From positions 1-15,466 of the forward strand of contig JADGAW010000031.1 of assembly GCA_015231815.1 (NCBI GenBank): a DNA stretch of 15,466 bases, given 5' to 3'. Source of the DNA: Nitrospinota bacterium. GTDB lineage: Bacteria > Nitrospinota_A > JADGAW01. The notes beneath the pieces were generated by a model. The model was not told the origin of the DNA and made no database searches. It was given only the letters and a program-made list of their open reading frames with translations. Made by a program: the position numbers and the translations under genes. Below are positions 1 to 7,841 of the stretch, piece by piece. The stretch's first letter is position 1. Every line of letters begins with the position of its first letter.

Positions 1-359
1 AAAAAAACTTTAATGTGGAAATAGGGAAGCTGAAGGACTCTAAAGAAAGAACCCTTAACGCAGAAACATCTTCTAAAGATACACTTGGCTTAACAGTAAT
101 GGAAGTAGATAGCAACCTTGCACAACGGTATGGTATTAACGCTGGAGAAGGAGTAATCATTACGGATGTTGAACCTCAAGGGAAAACAGCTGAGGCAGGA
201 ATTAGACCAGGAGATATTATTCTTGAGCTCAACCAGCACCTCGTTAATTCTCTTGAAGAATATAATAAAGCAGTTAAGTCTATTGGAAATAAAAAATCTG
301 TCCTTTTAGTTATTAAAAGAAGAGGACAGGTTATGTTTGTCCCAGTTACACTGAAATAA
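1..359 (+). CDS. HtrA/DegP-family serine protease, C-terminal PDZ domain (5' end outside window)
   Basis: This is the tail of a periplasmic trypsin-like protease/chaperone of the DegP/DegQ family. The frame is already open at the window edge (first full codon at position 3), so the gene is cut by the window and the GTG at 15 is not a real start. What remains is a linker followed by one complete PDZ domain. It shows a carboxylate-binding loop of the type GLTV (visible residues about 25-28 counted from codon 15), the GVIITDV strand, the AGIRPGDIILELN segment that is the classic second half of HtrA PDZ domains, and a final strand ending in PVTLK. The protease domain and catalytic triad are not in the window. 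By position this would be the second PDZ domain of a two-PDZ protein. It is followed by a hairpin and then carA. The family call is firm; DegP versus DegQ or another paralogue cannot be decided. Confidence 0.88.
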   Translation, partial: KNFNVEIGKLKDSKERTLNAETSSKDTLGLTVMEVDSNLAQRYGINAGEGVIITDVEPQGKTAEAGIRPGDIILELNQHLVNSLEEYNKAVKSIGNKKSVLLVIKRRGQVMFVPVTLK

Positions 360-366
360 AATTGTT

Positions 367-392
367 GTTGCGCCATAGAAGTATGGCGCAAC
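367..392. terminator. Perfect 11-bp inverted repeat between the HtrA gene and carA, possible terminator
   Basis: GTTGCGCCATA, a GAAG loop and TATGGCGCAAC form a perfect 11-bp stem 7 bases after the HtrA stop codon and 13 bases before the carA ATG. The stem is GC-rich compared with its surroundings. There is no clear T-run on the + strand after the stem (ATAACCTTT). It could therefore be a weak terminator, an mRNA-stabilising hairpin or an attenuator-like element in the carA leader. Only the stem itself is certain. Confidence 0.45.
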
Positions 393-405
393 ATAACCTT
401 TAAAA

Positions 406-1542
406 ATGATGAAACACCTGAGAAAAAAAACCGGACTATTACTTCTTGAATGTGGAAAAGTTTTCCATGGTGACCTCTTTGGAGATAATTCTAAAGTTGG
501 AGTCGGAGAAGTGGTATTTAACACCAGCCTTACAGGTTATCAGGAAATTTTCACTGACCCATCATATGCCGGTCAAATTGTTACCATGACAAACCCATTG
601 ATTGGCAACACAGGAATAAACCATGAAGATGTGGAATCCAAAGGTATTTTTGCAGGAGGTTTTATTGTTCATGAACTAAGTTCAATTGCATCAAACTGGC
701 GCTCGAAAAAGAATCTTGATGATTATTTAAAAGAAGCCGGAGTTATTGGAATTTCAGAACTGGATACCCGGGAACTGACTGCTTACCTTCGAGATAAGGG
801 GGCAAAAGTTGGAGTAATAGCTTCTGTCGACACACCTAAGGAAGAACTTGAAAAACATATCAAAGCATATGGCAGCCTGGAAGGAAAAAACCTCGCAAAG
901 GAAGTTTCAACAAAAGAGGAGTATAGCTGGAACAAGGAACTTTTTTCTTTTGATAAGAGTGAACAGGAAAAAGATAAAGTTTTTAATGTTGCTGTTTATG
1001 ATCTGGGAGTAAAAGAATCAATTTTAAGAAACCTATCATCTGCCGGATGCAATGTTACTGTATTTCCTATCACCACACCGCCTGAAAAACTTTTACCTTT
1101 TGATGGAATATTTATATCCAATGGTCCCGGAGATCCCGCAGCAGTGATTGAAATGCAATCGTCTCTAAAAGAAATTATTGGAAAGAAACCTGTTTTTGGT
1201 ATTTGTCTGGGGCATCAAATTCTTTCCATCTTTTTTGGAGCGAAAACCTATAAGATGAAATTTGGACATCATGGAGGAAATCAACCGGTAAAAAACCTGA
1301 AAAGAATTGAAATTGAAATTACAGCACAAAACCATTCTTTTGCTGTTGATAATGACTCTCTTCCAGAAACGTTGGAGTTAACTCACCTAAACCTGAATGA
1401 TAATACAGTTGAAGGGTTCAGGCATAAAGAACTTCCTGTCTTTTCTGTTCAATACCACCCTGAATCCTCGCCAGGACCCCATGATTCAGCTTATCTTTTT
1501 GAAGAATTTACCTGTTTAATGAAAGCACATTATGAAAATTGA
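406..1542 (+). CDS. carA: Carbamoyl-phosphate synthase small (glutaminase) subunit
   Basis: CarA hydrolyses glutamine and channels ammonia to the large subunit CarB for carbamoyl phosphate synthesis, feeding pyrimidine and arginine biosynthesis in the cytoplasm. The protein is 378 aa, close to the usual length of about 380. Residues 10-150 form the CarA N-terminal domain, including the conserved FNTSLTGYQEIFTDPSYAGQ stretch and the SELDTRELTAYLRDKG segment. Residues 193-378 are a class I glutamine amidotransferase domain: oxyanion strand FISNGPGDP, nucleophile Cys267 in FGICLGHQ, the HHGGNQPV motif, and the His351/Glu353 dyad in YHPESSPGPHDS. All catalytic residues are present. There are two tandem ATGs (406 and 409) and no strong ribosome-binding site. 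carB is not the next gene; the stop overlaps the following unrecognised gene by 11 bp, so the two are probably translationally coupled. Confidence 0.97.
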   Translation: MMKHLRKKTGLLLLECGKVFHGDLFGDNSKVGVGEVVFNTSLTGYQEIFTDPSYAGQIVTMTNPLIGNTGINHEDVESKGIFAGGFIVHELSSIASNWRSKKNLDDYLKEAGVIGISELDTRELTAYLRDKGAKVGVIASVDTPKEELEKHIKAYGSLEGKNLAKEVSTKEEYSWNKELFSFDKSEQEKDKVFNVAVYDLGVKESILRNLSSAGCNVTVFPITTPPEKLLPFDGIFISNGPGDPAAVIEMQSSLKEIIGKKPVFGICLGHQILSIFFGAKTYKMKFGHHGGNQPVKNLKRIEIEITAQNHSFAVDNDSLPETLELTHLNLNDNTVEGFRHKELPVFSVQYHPESSPGPHDSAYLFEEFTCLMKAHYEN

Positions 1543-2152
1543 AGCCCTCCTCGACAGAATTATTGAAAGTTTTACCAATGAAAACTTTGCCGCAGAACTT
1601 CAGGCTTCAAAGGATTTTTACTTTGAGATGAACGGAAGACCTTATGAAGACTTACATTCTTTTGAGTCGAGAATGAATTCTTTCCTCGAATGGTTTATTC
1701 TTGACAAAATTAATGAAAAACTTACGAAAAGAGTTATTGACTTTCTTATTGAAGATAACAGCCATAAATTCACTCCTGATGAGGTAAAAGAGTTAAAAGC
1801 ACTTGATAAAAATATCCATTCAATTTTTTTGACCAGAAAAATTAAAAACAATACCGTAAAGGTAATGGATTTATATTCAAAAGAAAAATATACTGTTGTA
1901 CAGGATGGGGCAAAGCTCACGATGAATATGGATGAAATTTTAACGGCACGAATTGTAAAACATGATGATCACTATATTTTTACCAGAACTTACTGTCCGC
2001 ACCCTTTTGAAGCATATAAGTTTATCAAAGCCAGAATGAAAACAGCTAAAAAAGAAGGGGAAAATATTTTGGATGTTCTTTTTTCCCTTAATAAAATGAG
2101 CCTGATGTGGGAAGAAAGCAGAAACATAGATATAAACAAAATCTATAAATAG
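1532..2152 (+). CDS. Hypothetical protein coupled to carA
   Basis: I do not recognise this 206-aa protein with certainty. It has no signal peptide or membrane segment, so it is probably cytoplasmic. Residues 1-75 are predicted helical and contain an acidic/aromatic block (FYFEMNGRPYED, then SFLEWFILDK at about 50-59). Residues 96-152 look like a small beta-rich domain (SIFLTRKIKNNTVKVMDLYS, later DEILTARIVKHDDHYIF) ending in CPHPFE. The C-terminus is helical and basic. From memory, this layout (FLEWFxLD block, then a 'gDxxxaRIV...yf...HP' beta domain) resembles conserved proteins of unknown function in deltaproteobacteria and myxobacteria; that is an impression, not a search result. Its ATG lies inside the last codons of carA, which argues for real, coupled translation. 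Base composition matches carA. Confidence 0.8.
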   Translation: MKIEALLDRIIESFTNENFAAELQASKDFYFEMNGRPYEDLHSFESRMNSFLEWFILDKINEKLTKRVIDFLIEDNSHKFTPDEVKELKALDKNIHSIFLTRKIKNNTVKVMDLYSKEKYTVVQDGAKLTMNMDEILTARIVKHDDHYIFTRTYCPHPFEAYKFIKARMKTAKKEGENILDVLFSLNKMSLMWEESRNIDINKIYK

Positions 2153-2276
2153 TTTTTAAGGAGTACTTTTTCTCACTGCTGACCTTTATTAACAAACCTT
2201 TGCGATATGCATTCGTACTCGAACCAAGCTTTACCTTGATATTCTGCGTTTAAGAATTTTCCTGAAAATTTAAAGC

Positions 2277-3611
2277 ATGGAATTTAATATGATTTTTTGT
2301 AGATATACCCCTCTCTTTATTTTCTTTTTTCTTTTTTTGTTTTCCTCACAAAGTCATGGAGAAGAAAATATCTTCATGGAAGCATTTAATAATCGTTCCG
2401 TTACCGGATATATAGAAAATAAATCTGCCTTCAGGTTAAAAAAACCAAATAGGTTTTCTAAACTTTTAAATACCCTTAGCCTTGAGACGGAAACATCCTT
2501 CTTAGACGGCTTTAGGGTTTATGGTCGCAACAGGCTGGAATATGATGCTGTTTACGATATAGAAAAAGCATATGCAAACGTACCTTATCGGGAATACCGG
2601 TTGAATTGGGATTTCAACGGAATTGTACAGGAACTTTACCTGGAATATTATTACAATAAAGGAGCTTTCAGAATTGGAAAACAACAGGTCGTTTGGGGCG
2701 AGGCTACGGGTCTGAAAATTACTGATATTGTAAACCCAATGGATTTGAAAGAGTTTATTCTTGATGATTTCCTTAACAGCAGAATTGGTCTCTGGATGCT
2801 TAAATTAAATAGAAGCCTTGGAAGCTCTGAGCTTGAAGCAGTAATTATCCCGGATTTTGAGGGGAATAAAGCCGCAGTACGTGGTTCAGAATGGGCGATG
2901 AATATTCCTTCCTATTGGAGTGGATATTTACCTATTGTAAACCCAACTCAAAAACCAACTGACTCTCTTAAAAACTCTGATGTAGGACTTCGCTGGAATT
3001 CAATTATAAACTCTTGGGATATTTCACTCTATTATTTGTATGCCTGGGATGACGACCCAACGTTACATACTATTACTAGAGGCTTTCTTAAGTATGTTAC
3101 GCCAAAGCATCACCGACTTCACACTATGGGAGGAACATTTAATTATGCCTGGGGAAAATTTGTATTTTCAGGAGAACTTGCAGCATATTTAAATAAATAT
3201 TACCAAACGAGTGACACCAATATTATTGATGGGGTTGTTAAAAAGAATTACCTCCACTATATGCTGGGAAGCGATTATATTCTTAATAGCTTTACAAACC
3301 TTTCTTTTCAAATCATACAGAAAATTATTCTTGGCAATACTCAGTATTTGCGAAATGATGCCGTTGAAACAACCTTAACCTTTATGGCACAAATGGATTT
3401 CTTAAACGAAACATTAAAACCTGAGTTTTTTGTTATTTATGGAGCGAATAATGCTGAATGGCTTATAAAATCCAAGGTCAGTTATGCGTGGAACGACTAC
3501 CTGAAGCTAACAGCCGGAGTAGATATTTTTGAAGGTCCACAAACAGATGCTATTATCGGGCAATTCAAAAACAACAATCGTTTTACTGCATCAATAAGGT
3601 ATAGTTTTTAG
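2277..3611 (+). CDS. DUF1302-like outer-membrane beta-barrel protein
   Basis: A 444-aa exported protein. The N-terminus is a clear signal peptide: a short basic start, a run of Phe/Leu (residues about 12-24), then SSQSHGEEN with probable cleavage near residue 28. Start choice is uncertain: ATG at 2277 has no good Shine-Dalgarno sequence, and the in-frame ATG at 2289 (GGA 8 bases upstream) also leaves a good signal peptide. The body has alternating strand patterns. The block RIGKQQVVWGEATGLKITD, followed by NPMDLKEFILDDFLNSRIGLWML (about residues 132-175), is the signature I associate with the DUF1302 family of Gram-negative outer-membrane proteins. The chain ends in SIRYSF, the C-terminal Phe beta-signal for BAM-dependent insertion. 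Substrate unknown; relatives often sit near lipid- or hydrophobic-compound metabolism genes. A 124-bp gap separates it from the upstream gene, so it may have its own promoter. It converges on flgL with an 8-bp gap. Confidence 0.8.
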   Translation: MEFNMIFCRYTPLFIFFFLFLFSSQSHGEENIFMEAFNNRSVTGYIENKSAFRLKKPNRFSKLLNTLSLETETSFLDGFRVYGRNRLEYDAVYDIEKAYANVPYREYRLNWDFNGIVQELYLEYYYNKGAFRIGKQQVVWGEATGLKITDIVNPMDLKEFILDDFLNSRIGLWMLKLNRSLGSSELEAVIIPDFEGNKAAVRGSEWAMNIPSYWSGYLPIVNPTQKPTDSLKNSDVGLRWNSIINSWDISLYYLYAWDDDPTLHTITRGFLKYVTPKHHRLHTMGGTFNYAWGKFVFSGELAAYLNKYYQTSDTNIIDGVVKKNYLHYMLGSDYILNSFTNLSFQIIQKIILGNTQYLRNDAVETTLTFMAQMDFLNETLKPEFFVIYGANNAEWLIKSKVSYAWNDYLKLTAGVDIFEGPQTDAIIGQFKNNNRFTASIRYSF

Positions 3612-3619
3612 ATAAAAAC

Positions 3620-5137
3620 TTATCTGAGAAAATCTACCAATGAAGTATTAAGGATTTTTGACGCAGTTGAGAGTGCTGCATTTTGATTTGTTTGCAAAAG
3701 GCTAAATTGCATTGCTGCCTGTGTCATGTCAGTATCTCTCATATAGGTAAGGTTAACTTCGTTTCCTAAATTTGTATCCTCAAGTACGTTCATTTTAGAG
3801 TCAAGCCGATTAACTCTACCACCAATATCTGCTCTTACCTGAGAAATATTGTCGGTAATTGTGTTCATATTACCCATAAGGTTCCTTACTGCATTAGCAT
3901 CTCCGGCAACAAGTGCCTGATCAAGGAGTTCTAATGTTTTCAGCATATTATTACCGCCTTGAATTCCCAAGTTGGCTGCACTTTTTCCATTTCCTACTTC
4001 GTTAACAACGGCAATGGTTGTTGCAACATTGGAGGTAACATTAATACCTGTTCCTGTAGCGTTAATTGTTGCGGTAACATTCATCGCACTGGCATTGATT
4101 GTTGTAAGAACGTCATTTAATGTCGCTGCTGCGGTTAATGTAACAACACCGGATGCAGCTCCATTTGCAATATTAATATCTCCAAGAGTAAGTCCTGCTC
4201 CGCCATTTAGCTCAGAAATTAACGTACTAGCAGTAGCTGCCGGATCTATATCTCCACCGCTTATTGAACTTGCTGAACGATTACCAAGAATTTTTAATGC
4301 AGATGCAGTATTTGTTGTATCAGCATTTGCAACGATAAGGTTTGATACAGGTGAAGCATTGGCATCGGTAAGAGAAATACCATCATTTGTTGCATTAATT
4401 GCCGCTGTTATACCAAGACCAGAGGCATTAATTGCAGTAATGACCTGTCCGACAGTTGTTAATCCGGCAAGGTTTACATTTGCAGTAGTTCCGGCTCTAT
4501 TCGTTATGGAAATAGCTCCAAGAGTTGCTCCAGCTCCCTTATTGAGTGAAGCAATTGTTGTATTTGCCGAAACAATTGGGTTAAAGTCAGAAACAAACAT
4601 CTTTGAAGCTGATGTTGTTATGTCAAAGGTAGTAAATTCATCCATTCGAGTTGTCATGACTTTTGAATTACCAAAGAAAATACCTCCAGAAGCAACTGGT
4701 GGTTGCCCTACATTAGTTCCCCCAAATAGATACCTGGAACCAACTGTTGTATTACCTAAACTAATTGTTTCAGAAATCATTTGTTTAACCTCAGTCGCAA
4801 CATTAATCATGTTTTGAGTGTCATAGGCAACACTGTTTGACATCTGAACAGTAATTTCTTTAGCACGTGAAATTAAGTTACTGGCCTGAGATAAAGCAGT
4901 TTCAGATTGCTCAAGCCATCTTCTAGAATAGTCAATGTTTCTTAAGTACTGGGTATCTCGAGAAATAGTGCTCTGGATTTCAATAATTGAACGAGCATTT
5001 ACCGGATTATCAGAGGGTTTATTTACCCTTTTACCTGAAGCCAGCTGTTGTTGTGTTTCCATCAAAGAATAGTTAATCGTATTGATATTATTCAATAACG
5101 TATTCTGTGACATCATGTTGGTAACTCGTAAAGCCAT
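3620..5137 (-). CDS. flgL: Flagellar hook-associated protein 3 (FlgL), enlarged by two Flagellin_IN-like repeats
   Basis: FlgL is the second hook-filament junction protein, exported through the flagellar type III system and placed between FlgK and the filament. The N-terminus (MALRVTNMMS... QQLASGKRVNKPSDNPV, residues 1-110) and the C-terminal helix (residues 395-505, ending SKILNTSLVDFLR) are typical flagellin/FlgL D0-D1 regions. At 505 aa it is far longer than the E. coli protein (317 aa). The excess is residues about 190-392, which hold two tandem homologous units (about 194-284 and 305-391). Each runs LNxGAGxTLGxIxI..., then T(V/L)xxV(I/L)TxINAS, then INATxxGIxxT, which is the Flagellin_IN repeat pattern. 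AGGAGA precedes the ATG at good spacing. A short GGCAA/TTGCC hairpin lies just upstream of that ribosome-binding site. It is the last gene of the flgJ-flgN-flgK-flgL run, 69 bp after flgK. Confidence 0.93.
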   Translation of the reverse strand: MALRVTNMMSQNTLLNNINTINYSLMETQQQLASGKRVNKPSDNPVNARSIIEIQSTISRDTQYLRNIDYSRRWLEQSETALSQASNLISRAKEITVQMSNSVAYDTQNMINVATEVKQMISETISLGNTTVGSRYLFGGTNVGQPPVASGGIFFGNSKVMTTRMDEFTTFDITTSASKMFVSDFNPIVSANTTIASLNKGAGATLGAISITNRAGTTANVNLAGLTTVGQVITAINASGLGITAAINATNDGISLTDANASPVSNLIVANADTTNTASALKILGNRSASSISGGDIDPAATASTLISELNGGAGLTLGDINIANGAASGVVTLTAAATLNDVLTTINASAMNVTATINATGTGINVTSNVATTIAVVNEVGNGKSAANLGIQGGNNMLKTLELLDQALVAGDANAVRNLMGNMNTITDNISQVRADIGGRVNRLDSKMNVLEDTNLGNEVNLTYMRDTDMTQAAMQFSLLQTNQNAALSTASKILNTSLVDFLR

Positions 5138-5206
5138 TTTATTCTCCTGGCAACTTTTGCCTTTTTTAATTTACATTACTTCATTTCATACAATTTCTGT
5201 TCCACT

Positions 5207-6895
5207 TTATAAAATCTGAATTACTTCCTGCATCATTTGATTTACCGTACTAATTACTTTTGCCTGACCCGCAAAAGCCTGTTGAAAACGTATAAGGTCG
5301 GCCATTTCCTGATCAAGAGAAACACCGGAAGTTGATTCCCTCTGGTTTTTCATTTCTGTCAGCATATTGTCACTATGGTTGAAATTTATTCGAACATTTG
5401 CTGTATCACTTCCCACTTGAGCAATAAAAGAACTGTAAAACTCAGTGAAAGTAAATGCACCAGACCCTCGTGCAGGGGAAAAATTATCCATTTGCCCACT
5501 GCTTTGAAGACCTACAATTGCCTGAGCATTTGCATTATTTCCTCTTTGTCCATCAGCACTTGCTGCAATTTTTGTTGGGTCATTTATAAGTTGCTGATTT
5601 ACGGCAATATCACGCCCCATATTTACAGTTCCACCAGCAATGAAGGAATCTCCTACCGCTGCTGTTCCTGTAAAGGCAACATTCAGCCCAACCGAGTTGA
5701 AAAAAGTGGTAGCTGCGGCTGAACCGGCAACAAATGTTCCTTCCACTGTACTGTTTGTTCTGTTGGTAACACTGAAGGTTGTAGCACTGGTAAATTGAAT
5801 TGTATAGTTGTCTCGTGTAAGGGTTGAAGCATCAGAAACAGAGACAGTTGCTATTGCATTACCCGTATTAGCTCTGTTGGCTGTTGCACCTCCAAGCAAT
5901 GGATCAAAGAAATTAAAACCGGAACTTGCTCCTAAACCAAAACCTTGTTGGTGCTGGAGGTTAACTGCATTAACAAGAGAACCGGAAAACCTGTCAATTG
6001 TTTCCTGATATTGCGGAATAACGGTATCTCGTACATTAATGTATGCTTCAAGTGTTCCACCACCAATTCTTGATGTAACGTCTGTAAGATTATTTTTACC
6101 ATCATTCCACATAATATCGTTGAAGGAGCTATTATTACCATTTGCCCGAACTTCAAGATTTAAACTTCCTGCTCCTGCAACAAGACTTACACCACCATTT
6201 TTTGTTTGAACAAACAGCTGTTTATTTGTCTGTTCATATGTTTGGATATCAACCAGTGCAGAAAGCTTGTTGACAACAGAATATCTTCTGTCCCTTAAAT
6301 CGTTGGCATTCTGACCAGTAGCTTCAACGTTCTGAATTTGTGTGTTTAATGTTGCAATTTGAGAAGTATAGTTGTTAATTTGTGTTACTGTTGCCTCTAC
6401 TGAACTGTCTAAATCTCTTTTTACCTGATCAAGGTTTGAATCCAGTCTGTTGACAAAGTTTGCCATATTTTCACCCTTTACCAGAAGGGCAGTTCTTGCC
6501 CCCATACTTTCCGGGTCATTAGTCACATCCTGCCATGCATTGAAGTAATCATTAACCATAGCACTGAGACCGGTTGTCGGTGATTCATTAACTATTCCTT
6601 CAACACGGTTCATGGCGAGAAGTTTTTCATTCCAGTTATTGTAATTATTGGTTTCATTGGTAAGCTCAGTATTAATATGAGCATTAAGGGAACGAGTCAC
6701 TGAAACAACACTTACTCCAAGTCCAATTTGACCGTAACCTTTTTGGGAGCTTCCTCCTTTGGACTCCATAGTAGCGATTTGCCGGCTATATCCCTCAGTG
6801 TTTACATTGGCAATGTTATGACCAATAACATGTAATGAAGACTTTTGTGCCTCAAGTCCCTGAGTTGAAAGGTTTAAAGTAGCATTTAATGACAT
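5207..6895 (-). CDS. flgK: Flagellar hook-associated protein 1 (FlgK)
   Basis: FlgK is the first hook-filament junction protein. It is secreted by the flagellar export apparatus with FlgN as chaperone. Length is 562 aa, close to the E. coli protein (547). Residues 1-50 carry the flagellar rod/hook signature (LSTQGLEAQKSSLHVIGHNI, then ANVNTEGYSRQ). Residues about 90-200 are the helical D1 region (SPTTGLSAMVNDYFNAWQDV). The middle (about 330-430) is a Thr/Ala/Ser-rich beta domain exposed on the junction surface. The C-terminus (SGVSLDQEMADLIRFQQAFA ... MMQEVIQIL) is the standard FlgK D0 helix. AAGGAG lies 6 bases before the ATG. The gene starts 18 bp after the flgN stop, consistent with a single transcript from the sigma-54 promoter at 7888-7903. 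Confidence 0.97.
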   Translation of the reverse strand: MSLNATLNLSTQGLEAQKSSLHVIGHNIANVNTEGYSRQIATMESKGGSSQKGYGQIGLGVSVVSVTRSLNAHINTELTNETNNYNNWNEKLLAMNRVEGIVNESPTTGLSAMVNDYFNAWQDVTNDPESMGARTALLVKGENMANFVNRLDSNLDQVKRDLDSSVEATVTQINNYTSQIATLNTQIQNVEATGQNANDLRDRRYSVVNKLSALVDIQTYEQTNKQLFVQTKNGGVSLVAGAGSLNLEVRANGNNSSFNDIMWNDGKNNLTDVTSRIGGGTLEAYINVRDTVIPQYQETIDRFSGSLVNAVNLQHQQGFGLGASSGFNFFDPLLGGATANRANTGNAIATVSVSDASTLTRDNYTIQFTSATTFSVTNRTNSTVEGTFVAGSAAATTFFNSVGLNVAFTGTAAVGDSFIAGGTVNMGRDIAVNQQLINDPTKIAASADGQRGNNANAQAIVGLQSSGQMDNFSPARGSGAFTFTEFYSSFIAQVGSDTANVRINFNHSDNMLTEMKNQRESTSGVSLDQEMADLIRFQQAFAGQAKVISTVNQMMQEVIQIL

Positions 6896-6913
6896 TGTGT
6901 TCTCCTTCTCTCG

Positions 6914-7432
6914 TTAAACTGCATAGGAAAGCATATTGCCTTGCCTGAGACTATACTCCTGCAGTCTTCCTCTATTACTGTATGTTGTAACAGGTTTAAC
7001 ATTTCTGATGATGTTTAATCGGTCATTTACAAACTTTTTGCTTGAATCCACAAGTCTGCTAATGATTGTATTTGCAAAATCAACCTCTTTTACTAGGTCT
7101 TTTAGTTTATTTTTCAGCTCATCAAGCTTGCTTCCAAGATCAAAAGGAAGCAATGACACTATTTTTGTAATGGTTAATCCCATTTTAGAAACTTCAAAAG
7201 CTCTTGCAATTTCTTCTGTGGTTCTTTGCCGAGCATCAGACAAAATTTTTAGTTTATCGGTAATATTTTCCTTTTGTGCCATAAGGTCAGGAAGGTTTTT
7301 CCCTTTATTGGAAACAATATCATCCTTCTCATGGTCAATGGTTTTTTTAAGATTTTCGTAACACTCAACAGTATCTTGAAGAATGCTTTGAAGTCTCTCA
7401 ACAAGTTGATTTTTATTGTTGTTTTCCATCAT
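6914..7432 (-). CDS. flgN: FlgN-family flagellar export chaperone
   Basis: A 172-aa, almost entirely helical protein rich in Lys, Glu, Asp and Leu, with long heptad-like stretches (residues about 5-70 and 100-145). It has no signal peptide. FlgN binds the C-termini of FlgK and FlgL in the cytoplasm and delivers them to the export gate. Sequence identity within the family is low, so the call rests on the residue pattern (the ENLKKTIDHEKDDIV segment and a QKENITDKLKIL segment typical of FlgN), the length, and the position directly upstream of flgK and flgL. Its ATG lies inside the end of flgJ (20-bp overlap), so translation is probably coupled. flgM, often adjacent to flgN, is not present between flgJ and flgN. 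Confidence 0.85.
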   Translation of the reverse strand: MMENNNKNQLVERLQSILQDTVECYENLKKTIDHEKDDIVSNKGKNLPDLMAQKENITDKLKILSDARQRTTEEIARAFEVSKMGLTITKIVSLLPFDLGSKLDELKNKLKDLVKEVDFANTIISRLVDSSKKFVNDRLNIIRNVKPVTTYSNRGRLQEYSLRQGNMLSYAV

Positions 7433-7841
7433 CTAAACTCTCTGTTTTTACATTTCTAAGATAATCATTTAATTGCTTAACAGGTAAATTTTGCTTACTT
7501 TCTAATTGCTGTACCATCAATTGAGCAAGTCCCATGCCACTCCCCTGATTTGAAGCAATCTTCGAATATTCGTTGTCCAGCATGGAGGTAAAAACTTCCT
7601 CTGACTGACTTTTTTTGCCGAGAAGTCCTGAGTGGTCAACTGTTTTTCTCATAGCCTTCATCATCTCGTTCATAAAGAGCGATTCAAACTCTTTTGCTGT
7701 TTCAAGAAGTTTTTGTTTTTCATCCTCATCTGTGCTGGTTTTTTTAGCGGTGTTTAGGCTTTTCATCGCACTTACCGTATTTTCAAATTTCTTATTGTCC
7801 AACATTATTGAGGATTGTTGCATTCCAATAGTAGCATCCAT
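7413..7841 (-). CDS. flgJ: FlgJ-type rod-binding protein, rod domain only
   Basis: A 142-aa protein matching the N-terminal rod-binding domain of FlgJ. Residues about 45-110 show the hallmark pattern AKEFESLFMNEMMKAMRKTV, then GLLGKKSQSEEVFTSMLDNE, then GSGMGLAQLMVQQL. FlgJ acts in the periplasm as a cap or scaffold for rod assembly. In enterobacteria a muramidase domain follows; here the chain ends after the rod domain, a common arrangement outside gammaproteobacteria, so a separate wall hydrolase would be needed. AGGAGG lies 5 bases before the ATG (- strand, at 7847-7852). It is the first gene after the sigma-54 promoter at 7888-7903, and its 3' end overlaps flgN by 20 bp. Confidence 0.9.
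   Translation of the reverse strand: MDATIGMQQSSIMLDNKKFENTVSAMKSLNTAKKTSTDEDEKQKLLETAKEFESLFMNEMMKAMRKTVDHSGLLGKKSQSEEVFTSMLDNEYSKIASNQGSGMGLAQLMVQQLESKQNLPVKQLNDYLRNVKTESLDDGKQQ

Noticed and set aside
3610..3625. AGATAA/TTATCT hairpin at the convergent stops of the outer-membrane protein gene and flgL, considered as a bidirectional terminator
   Set aside because: Only 6 bp of AT-rich stem and no T-run after the stem in either direction.
3972..4817. Long open frame (281 codons) on the + strand, opposite flgL
   Set aside because: It is exactly antisense to the repeat region of flgL, has an Ala/Val/Ile-rich low-complexity translation mirroring the Thr/Ala/Asn-rich coding strand, and has no ribosome-binding site. 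FlgL on the other strand is unmistakable.
5138..5206. Separate sigma-54 promoter between flgK and flgL (AGGCAAAAGTTGCC on the - strand)
   Set aside because: The GG-to-GC spacing is two bases too short for a -24/-12 element; it is better read as a small hairpin next to the flgL ribosome-binding site.
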